From: Planctomycetota bacterium
GTDB lineage: Bacteria; Planctomycetota; Phycisphaerae; Phycisphaerales; UBA1924
NCBI GenBank assembly: GCA_023429345.1
Contig: JAEYVB010000135.1
Coordinates: 1 to 7,234, forward strand
Length of the DNA: 7,234 nt
Direction of reading: 5' to 3'
Both the position numbers and the translations under genes were made by a program. Positions 1 to 5,155 of the stretch are shown here, piece after piece. Position 1 is the first letter of the stretch. Every line of letters starts with the position of its first letter. The notes below the pieces were generated by a model. The model did not search any database. It worked only from the letters and a program-made list of their open reading frames with translations, and was not told where the DNA came from.

Positions 1-2
1 GG

Positions 3-3000
3 CCGAAAGAGGGCGGCGCGCGCATGGAGCGGCTGACGGACGCCTTTGGGGCGGGCGCCCGAGCCGGCGGAGAAGGCGAGATCCTCTACCACCGCGGCCG
101 GTTCGATCCCACGCGGCCCCGCTACATCGGCGCATCCACGGCCGACCTGTACAGACTGAACACCAGGTCCGGCGACTTCACGCGATTGACGAGCGATGAA
201 CACCAGGACGGCGATGCCTTCCGCTGCCGGGACGGCTCGATCGTCTTTGTTTCCGCCCGCAGCGGGCAGAACAATGTGTGGCGACTTGCGCCCGGGGCGA
301 CCGACACCGACAAGGGCAAGCTGCAGCAGCTCACGGACTTTGCCCCTAAGGGTCAGGCGACCATCGCCCACGGCGTTCGTGATTTTTCGGTGAATCCGAC
401 CGGCACCGCGGCGGTGTTCTGCGTCTGGGACACCATGTACACGCTGGACCTCACGAAGGCCAGGCCCGAGCCGCGTGCGGTCGATCTGCGGGCCGGGGGC
501 GATTTCTCGTTGCTTGATTTCGAGCGGACCAATATCGGTCGGCAGGTGAGCGAGGCCGCCCTGAGCCCCGACGGCAAGACGCTCGCCGTGATCTGCCGGG
601 GCGAGATCTTCATCCGCAGCGCGGAGAAAGACCGCCCCACGCGCCGCGTGAACGGTCACCTCCCCAACGGCGCCGAGCGAGCCCGCGATCTGGCATGGTC
701 GCCCGATGGCCGCGTCCTCTACTTCACCTCAGACGCGAGCGGAACGAGCGGGCTTTATACCGTCACGGTCGCCCTTTCGCGCGAGGACCTCGGCGCGGGC
801 GACAGGCCCGAGCGCATCCCCGAAGCGCCCCCCGCCGAACCAAGACTCGACGAGCCCGGCGTGACGAAGCCCGAGCCCGACCCCGAGCCCAAAGCAGAGC
901 CCACACCCGCGCCGACCGCGCCGGCACCCGGCGGCCCTTCCGACGCCAAGCCCGCCGCCGCGGAGACCGAAACCGAAGTTGCGCCCAAACCGGCCGACAG
1001 CCGCAAGCCCGCGGACAAGAAGCCGGACCACGGCAAACGATGGGCCGAGTCGATCACGTTCAAGGTTGAGCCTCTGCTGGTGGATGACACCGACCGTCGC
1101 TCGCCCGTCCCTTCCCCCGACGGCAAGCAACTGCTGATCGTGAGTGGGCTGGGAAACCTGGAACTGCTCGAGCTCGAGAACCCGACCAAGATCTCCAAGC
1201 GCCGCACCGTCCTGAAGTCCTGGAACGACCCCGAAGTACAGTGGGCCGCGGATTCTCGCCACATCGTGTACGAGGTGCAGGATGTCTACTACAACTCGGA
1301 CATCTGGCTGCTGGACACCCTCGCCGAAGAAGGCTCCGGACCGGTCAACCTGACCCGCCATCCGGACCTCGACCACTCGCCCCGCCTGAGCGCCGATGGC
1401 AAGGTGCTCTATTTCCTTTCGGACCGCGACGCCGTTTCCAATGGCCAGGACGACATTTTCGCCGTGTACCTTGACCGCCGGCTCGAGGGGCTCAGGCCCT
1501 ATGAACTCGCCGACCATTTCAAGGAGGCGGCGGACAACGCCAAGAAGCGCAAGCCTCTGGGCGCAGAGTCCGCCCCTGCCGGCCGCGCCGGTCGCGCGGA
1601 GGCCGCCGAATCCAGGCAGGAGGATGCCGACAAGCCCGACGCGAAGGCGGATACCAAAGACGGCAAGAAGAAGGGGCCCTCGCCCGAGAACCCGCTGAAG
1701 TTCGACGCCGCCGACGCCTACCTGCGCGTCCGCAAGATCGTGAGCACGACCGGCGACACGGGGAATCTGGAGATCACTCCCGGGGGCGACCGCGTGCTCT
1801 ACTCCGCATCCCAGGACGGCGCGTCGGGCCTCTACTCGGTCGATTACGCCGGCCGTGAGCGCAAGACCGTTGTGACCGGCGGTGCTTCGGGTGTCCGCTG
1901 CAATCTCGCCGGCGACAAAGTCATGTACATCACGGGCGGGGGCTTCGGCCGCGGCGGAGGTGATGGCGGCCGCGAGGTCGCTATCGGCCGGCCGACCGGC
2001 GGCGAGGCTGAGCGGCTGCCGATCGAGGCGCCGGTCGTGATCGATATCGCCGCCCAGCAGCGGCAGAAGTTCCGCGAGGCCGCGCGCCTCATGGGGGCCC
2101 GCTTCTACCACCCGACGCTCAAGGGCCTCGACTGGCCGGCGATCACGAAGCGCTACGAAGAGCTCGCGGTGAGCACGAGGACTGACACTGAGTTCAACCG
2201 CGTCTTCAGCCAGCTCCTGGGAGAACTCGACGGCTCCCATATGGGGATCAACGGCGGGCGCCGCACCTCCGGGTCCGGGCAGCCGATCGGGTACCTCGGC
2301 GTCGATGCCGAGCCGGTGGAGGGCGGCTACCGGATCGCGCGCGTCGTGCCGCATTCGCCCGCCGACGCCCTGACGAACCGACTCGAAGAGGGCGATGTCA
2401 TTCTTTCGGTGAACGGGAAGCCGATCTGCGACGAACGGGGCGGACTTCCGGCGTGCGATTTCAACGCCTGCATGGCCGGAACCAGCGGCCAGGAGACGCT
2501 GCTCGAGGTCCGCAAGGATGGCGAGGAGAAGCCTCGTTACGTTCTGATCACCCCCGTGTCCTCCGGCACCAACAGCACGCTCCGCTACCGCGACGAGGTC
2601 AGCCGCCGGGCGGAGGCTGTCGAGAGGCTCTCCGGCGGCAAGCTCGGTTACCTCCACATCCGCGGCATGGACATGGCCAGCGTCCGCGACTTTGAGCGCG
2701 ACCTCTTCGCCGCCGCCGATGGCAAGGACGGTCTCATCATCGATGTCCGCGACAACGGCGGGGGGTCCACCGCGGACATCCTGCTCGCCTCCCTGACGGC
2801 CCCGCGCCACGCCTATACCGCTGCCCGTGGCGTCGACATCGAGAAGATGCCCAAGGACGCCTATCCCCGCGACCGACGCCTCATCTACGCCTACACGCGG
2901 CCGATCACCGTGCTGATCAACTACAACTCCTATTCCAACGCCGAGATCTTTGCCCATTCGATCAAGACGATCGGGCGCGGCAAAATCGTCGGAACCCCGA

Positions 3001-3224
3001 CTTTCGGCGCGGTAATCTCGACGGGCTCGGCCGGGCTGATCGACGGCACGAGCATCCGCACGCCTTTCCGCGGCTGGTACCTGCCCGACGGCACGGACAT
3101 GGAGAACAACGGCTGCGAGCCGGACATCCGCGTCGACCTCACGCCCGAGGATGAGGCCGCCGGCAAGGACCCCCAGCTCGAGAAGGCCGTGGAGGAACTG
3201 CTGACCCGGGCCAAGCCCTGGTGA
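3..3224 (+). CDS. Tricorn-type S41 peptidase, 5'-partial
   Basis: Large self-compartmentalising-type serine protease of the tricorn family (S41B), which cuts oligopeptides. Residues are numbered from the ATG at 24. Residues 1-260 are TolB/PD40-like beta-propeller blades (RLT, SPDGK and SGLYTV repeats). Residues 340-500 and 555-670 form a second propeller. A helical C1-like segment follows (672-750), then PDZ (about 756-845) and the C-terminal S41 domain (about 858-1062). Candidate catalytic residues are His739 in GSHM, with Ser738 before it as in tricorn S745/H746; nucleophile Ser971 in NSYSNAEIF; and Glu1027 in MENNGCEPDI. DVRDNGGG (907-914) is the conserved S41 strand-loop. The Lys of Ser/Lys-dyad S41A enzymes is replaced (Ala996), which favours the tricorn type. 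The frame is open to the left edge and reads PKEGGAR just before ATG24. Since GGxxxRLT is a blade motif, ATG24 is internal and N-terminal blades and any signal peptide are missing. Two disordered linkers sit at 262-340 and 505-558. Family confidence is high; substrate and compartment are unknown. Confidence 0.9.
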   Translation, partial: PKEGGARMERLTDAFGAGARAGGEGEILYHRGRFDPTRPRYIGASTADLYRLNTRSGDFTRLTSDEHQDGDAFRCRDGSIVFVSARSGQNNVWRLAPGATDTDKGKLQQLTDFAPKGQATIAHGVRDFSVNPTGTAAVFCVWDTMYTLDLTKARPEPRAVDLRAGGDFSLLDFERTNIGRQVSEAALSPDGKTLAVICRGEIFIRSAEKDRPTRRVNGHLPNGAERARDLAWSPDGRVLYFTSDASGTSGLYTVTVALSREDLGAGDRPERIPEAPPAEPRLDEPGVTKPEPDPEPKAEPTPAPTAPAPGGPSDAKPAAAETETEVAPKPADSRKPADKKPDHGKRWAESITFKVEPLLVDDTDRRSPVPSPDGKQLLIVSGLGNLELLELENPTKISKRRTVLKSWNDPEVQWAADSRHIVYEVQDVYYNSDIWLLDTLAEEGSGPVNLTRHPDLDHSPRLSADGKVLYFLSDRDAVSNGQDDIFAVYLDRRLEGLRPYELADHFKEAADNAKKRKPLGAESAPAGRAGRAEAAESRQEDADKPDAKADTKDGKKKGPSPENPLKFDAADAYLRVRKIVSTTGDTGNLEITPGGDRVLYSASQDGASGLYSVDYAGRERKTVVTGGASGVRCNLAGDKVMYITGGGFGRGGGDGGREVAIGRPTGGEAERLPIEAPVVIDIAAQQRQKFREAARLMGARFYHPTLKGLDWPAITKRYEELAVSTRTDTEFNRVFSQLLGELDGSHMGINGGRRTSGSGQPIGYLGVDAEPVEGGYRIARVVPHSPADALTNRLEEGDVILSVNGKPICDERGGLPACDFNACMAGTSGQETLLEVRKDGEEKPRYVLITPVSSGTNSTLRYRDEVSRRAEAVERLSGGKLGYLHIRGMDMASVRDFERDLFAAADGKDGLIIDVRDNGGGSTADILLASLTAPRHAYTAARGVDIEKMPKDAYPRDRRLIYAYTRPITVLINYNSYSNAEIFAHSIKTIGRGKIVGTPTFGAVISTGSAGLIDGTSIRTPFRGWYLPDGTDMENNGCEPDIRVDLTPEDEAAGKDPQLEKAVEELLTRAKPW
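807..1043 (+). other. Pro/Glu/Lys-rich disordered linker in the tricorn-type protease
   Basis: Residues 262-340 of the protease are dominated by Pro, Ala, Glu, Asp and Lys, including a run of alternating Pro-acid pairs (EPDPEPKAEPTPAP). They have no hydrophobic core pattern. The segment separates the last blade of the first propeller from the first recognisable blade of the second (LLVDDTDRRSPVPSPDGK). The composition indicates a flexible, exposed inter-domain tether. Bacterial tricorn homologues commonly carry charged insertions at this type of boundary, so it is probably genuine rather than a frameshift. The reading frame and third-position bias are continuous across it. Confidence 0.7.
1536..1697 (+). 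other. Lys/Asp/Ala-rich linker inside the second propeller of the protease
   Basis: Residues 505-558 are highly charged (NAKKRKPLG, then an acidic and Lys-rich stretch ending DTKDGKKKGPSPENP). They interrupt the second propeller between the blade ending LEGLRPYELADHF and the blade starting near DAYLRVRKIVS. The stretch is predicted to be an exposed disordered loop. It breaks the compact propeller fold at one point, as an extended loop between blades would. A second low-complexity patch, Gly-rich GGGFGRGGGDGG at residues 638-649, lies further on in the same propeller. Confidence 0.6.
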
Positions 3225-3308
3225 CCGTCTCGGCCACATCTGTCGAAGCATTGGGACGGCCGGAAACAAGGACGGTCGGATTGACTTCGGCAGGGTATCC
3301 TCTCCGCC
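3223..3308. promoter_or_regulatory. Intergenic region with direct repeat, inverted repeat and -10-like box before the aminotransferase
   Basis: The gap between the protease stop and the aminotransferase ATG holds three visible structures. An 11-bp direct repeat, GGACGGCCGGA (3254-3264) and GGACGGTCGGA (3270-3280), differs at one base and is spaced 16 bp start to start. A nested inverted repeat pairs GACCGTC (3223-3229) with GACGGTC (3271-3277), and CGGCC (3231-3235) with GGCCG (3258-3262). A -10-like TATCCT (3296-3301) ends 7 bp before ATG 3309, the spacing expected for leaderless or near-leaderless transcription. No good Shine-Dalgarno is present. A TTGACT (3281-3286) is only 9 bp from TATCCT, too close to be its -35. 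There is no T-tract, so the inverted repeat is not a convincing intrinsic terminator. All roles are inferred. Confidence 0.35.
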
Positions 3309-4523
3309 ATGCCCGTCGCCCACCGTTTCGCCCCCTTCGGCACCACCATCTTCGCGGAGATGACCGCCCTCGCCAACCGGCACCACGCCGTCAATCTCTC
3401 GCAGGGGTTCCCGGATTTCGACGGCCCTGATTTCATCAAGCGGGCCGCGGCCGAAGCCATCCTGCGCGGCGAGCGGGGTCACAACCAGTACACGCGCATG
3501 CAGGGCGTCCCGGAGCTGACAGCCGCCCTGGTCCAGCACTGGAAGCGGCACACGGGGCACGATATCGACGGTGACGCCGAGGTCACCGTCACCAGCGGAT
3601 GCACCGAGGCTCTCGCCGCGACGTTCATGGGCCTGCTCAACCCCGGGGATGAGGTCGTTCTCTTCGAGCCCTACTACGACTCCTACAAAGCGTGCGCCGC
3701 GATGGCGGGTGCCAGCGTTCGAACGGTCACGCTCCGCCCGCCGGGCGCGGAGATCGCCACCGGCATCGAGGCGCCCGCGGCCGCCCAGGCCTTCACCTTC
3801 GATCCCGCCGAACTCCGCCGTGCCTTCTCGAGCCGCACCCGCGCGATTGTCGTCAACACCCCGCACAACCCCACGGGCAAGGTCTTCACAAGCGCGGAGC
3901 TCTTTCAGATCGCCCGTCTCTGCGTCGAGTTCGACGCGGTCGCCATCACCGACGAGGTCTACGAGCACCTCACGTTCGAGCCCGACCTGCCCCACACCCG
4001 CATGGCCACGCTCCCCGGCATGGCCGATCGCACCATCACTCTCTCGAGCATCGGGAAGAGTTACAGCCTGACCGGGTGGAAGATCGGCTGGGCCATCGCC
4101 TCGCAGGAGCTCTCACGCGCTGTCCGCGCCGCCCACCAGTTCATCACCTTCTGCTCCGCCGCTCCCCTGCACGTCGGCGCGGCCGCGGCCCTCACCGACG
4201 GAGATGCCGCTGTCTCCGACCTGGTCTCCATGCTTCGGGACGGGCGCGATTACCTGGGCGCGGCCCTCGAGCGACTGGGATTCCGCGTCTTCAAGCCCGC
4301 GGGCACCTACTTCATCATCGCCGACCACTCCGCCATCGACGGCGGCCGGGACGATGCCGAGTTCTGCCGCTGGCTTACGACTGAGATCGGCGTCGCGGCG
4401 ATCCCGCCGAGCGTTTTTTACGACCACCCCGAGCACGGCCGGCCCCTCGCGCGATTCGCCTTCTGCAAACGGCGGGAGACACTTGAGGCGGCCGTTTCCC
4501 GGCTGGAGCGGCTCGCTCGGTGA
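3309..4523 (+). CDS. PLP-dependent aminotransferase, YbdL / kynurenine aminotransferase-like
   Basis: A complete fold-type I, class I/II aminotransferase of 404 residues, slightly longer than E. coli YbdL (about 386). It should transfer an amino group from an amino acid to a 2-oxo acid in the cytoplasm. Likely donors are methionine, aromatic amino acids or kynurenine, and some relatives have cysteine-conjugate beta-lyase activity. The N-terminus is typical of this subgroup: GTTIFAEMTALA (11-22) then NLSQGFPDFDGPD (29-41). Cofactor residues are visible: SGCTEAL (96-102) at the phosphate-binding turn, Asn187 in HNPTGK, Asp215 and Tyr218 in DEVYEHL, Schiff-base Lys250 in SSIGKSYSLTGWKIGW, and carboxylate-binding Arg382 in LARFAF. 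A somewhat long, Pro/Ala-rich loop lies around residues 144-160. ATG 3309 is the only usual start after the in-frame stop at 3282. It follows the protease by 84 bp. The exact substrate cannot be read from the sequence. Confidence 0.93.
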   Translation: MPVAHRFAPFGTTIFAEMTALANRHHAVNLSQGFPDFDGPDFIKRAAAEAILRGERGHNQYTRMQGVPELTAALVQHWKRHTGHDIDGDAEVTVTSGCTEALAATFMGLLNPGDEVVLFEPYYDSYKACAAMAGASVRTVTLRPPGAEIATGIEAPAAAQAFTFDPAELRRAFSSRTRAIVVNTPHNPTGKVFTSAELFQIARLCVEFDAVAITDEVYEHLTFEPDLPHTRMATLPGMADRTITLSSIGKSYSLTGWKIGWAIASQELSRAVRAAHQFITFCSAAPLHVGAAAALTDGDAAVSDLVSMLRDGRDYLGAALERLGFRVFKPAGTYFIIADHSAIDGGRDDAEFCRWLTTEIGVAAIPPSVFYDHPEHGRPLARFAFCKRRETLEAAVSRLERLAR

Positions 4524-4639
4524 ACGAAGGGTGGCAGTTCTGCCCTAATAGCACGGATTCTGATCCGACAGCAACGTGTTCTCTCAGGCCAAGATTGCGA
4601 ACTGCACCCTGGCGCTGCCGGAATAAACTCCGGCACACC
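4524..4639. other. Intergenic gap between aminotransferase and zinc-ribbon gene
   Basis: The plus frame is open here from a GTG at 4520 that overlaps the aminotransferase stop. However, the 40 codons up to 4640 have mixed third bases, near half G/C, while neighbouring genes are strongly G/C-ending, and the predicted peptide is Cys/Arg/Thr-rich with no domain. I therefore treat the stretch as non-coding. It holds a small perfect inverted repeat, CGGAT-TCTG-ATCCG (4554-4567), and an imperfect one around 4528-4546 (AGGGTGGCA paired with TGCCCT). Neither is followed by a T-run, so no intrinsic terminator is claimed. A stronger inverted repeat at 4616-4635 is listed separately. Confidence 0.6.
4616..4635 (+). 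promoter_or_regulatory. Perfect 7-bp inverted repeat just before the zinc-ribbon gene start
   Basis: TGCCGGA (4616-4622) and TCCGGCA (4629-4635) are exact inverted copies around the 6-base A/T-rich loop ATAAAC. The element ends 4 bases before GTG 4640. In DNA it could be an operator, because the loop and right arm contain a -10-like TAAACT (4624-4629). In RNA it would be a stable GC hairpin in the place where a Shine-Dalgarno would be expected, and none is present. With TAAACT as the -10 box the transcript would start around 4636, nearly leaderless, and the hairpin would not be transcribed. The structure is seen directly; the function is inferred. Confidence 0.45.
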
Positions 4640-5155
4640 GTGTTCGCATTCGTGATCTATGCAATCGCCGTCTGGTACGCCGCCGCTCGCTGGCGTCGGC
4701 AATGGCTGTCGCTCGCGTGGGTCACGGCCGGATTCCTCGGGCTCGTGCTCGTGGGCTACTTCCACTCCCGCCTGAACGTGTGGTCCAACGGGCAGATCTA
4801 CCTCCCTGTCCTCCGCGTGCTCCTTTATCCGTACACGCTCATGGTGGTCGCCGTAGGCCTGTACATCGCCGCCCTCCCGCGGAGGAACATCCGCTGGGAG
4901 CACTGCCCCCTCTGCGAGTACGACCTCCGCGGGCTGGATCAGCCCATCGAGACCTGCCCCGAGTGCGGCATGAACGAAGAGCTCGCGCGACTGGCGCTCG
5001 GCCGCCGGTACACCGGCTTCCCCGCGCCGCCCACCGATGCGGCTATCCCCGGAGCACGCGCCACAGAAGCCCCAGGCCCAGCACCAGTGCCGGCAGCCCC
5101 GCCATGGCCAGCCAACGCAAGACCGTCAGCGACCCTTGATCCATCGAGCGGATGA
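4640..5155 (+). CDS. Small membrane protein with C-terminal zinc ribbon
   Basis: A 171-residue protein of unknown function. From GTG 4640 it has three likely membrane helices (about 2-18, 22-41 and 54-79). A cytoplasmic-type zinc ribbon follows, with Cys89-P-L-Cys92 and Cys106-P-E-Cys109-Gly separated by EYDLRGLDQPIET. The C-x2-C-GYDLRGL...CPECG pattern recurs in many uncharacterised planctomycete membrane proteins; here Glu93 replaces the usual Gly. The ribbon probably binds one Zn and may mediate a protein or nucleic-acid contact. A Pro/Ala-rich tail (about 128-171) lacks fold signals. Residues 135-171 lie over the antisense 3' end of the GldG-like gene. The start was chosen because the 40 codons upstream, back to a GTG at 4520, lack the codon bias of real genes. 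GTG 4652 is a later alternative but would cut into the first helix. There is no clear ribosome binding site. Confidence 0.75.
   Translation: MFAFVIYAIAVWYAAARWRRQWLSLAWVTAGFLGLVLVGYFHSRLNVWSNGQIYLPVLRVLLYPYTLMVVAVGLYIAALPRRNIRWEHCPLCEYDLRGLDQPIETCPECGMNEELARLALGRRYTGFPAPPTDAAIPGARATEAPGPAPVPAAPPWPANARPSATLDPSSG
5043..5155. other. Tail-to-tail coding overlap of convergent genes
   Basis: The plus-strand zinc-ribbon gene ends at 5155 (TGA) and the minus-strand GldG-like gene ends at 5043 (TAG), so 113 bp are read on both strands. On the minus strand this encodes the C-terminal membrane helix and short basic end, which fit the family. On the plus strand it encodes a Pro/Ala-rich tail without fold signals. 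The minus reading is therefore probably the constrained one, and the plus tail may be a read-on after loss of an earlier stop. No terminator hairpin with a T-run is visible for either gene. Confidence 0.7.

Noticed and set aside
3223..3277. Possible intrinsic terminator after the protease (nested inverted repeat GACCGTC...GACGGTC)
   Set aside because: The inner loop is about 22 bases, the arms are interrupted and no T-run follows, so it does not meet the usual terminator pattern.
3281..3286. TTGACT as a -35 box for the aminotransferase
   Set aside because: It is only 9 bp from TATCCT, and no -10-like sequence occurs at 16-18 bp spacing, where the ATG already lies.
729..3995. A 1088-codon open frame on the minus strand across the protease and aminotransferase genes
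   Set aside because: It runs antisense to two genes with clear domains and catalytic motifs. Its translation is Gly/Arg/Val/Asp-rich with no recognisable domain. Strong G/C third-base bias on the plus strand removes stops from the opposite strand, which explains its length.
4554..4567. Short inverted repeat CGGAT-TCTG-ATCCG as a terminator of the aminotransferase
   Set aside because: The stem is only 5 bp with no T-tract; it could easily arise by chance.
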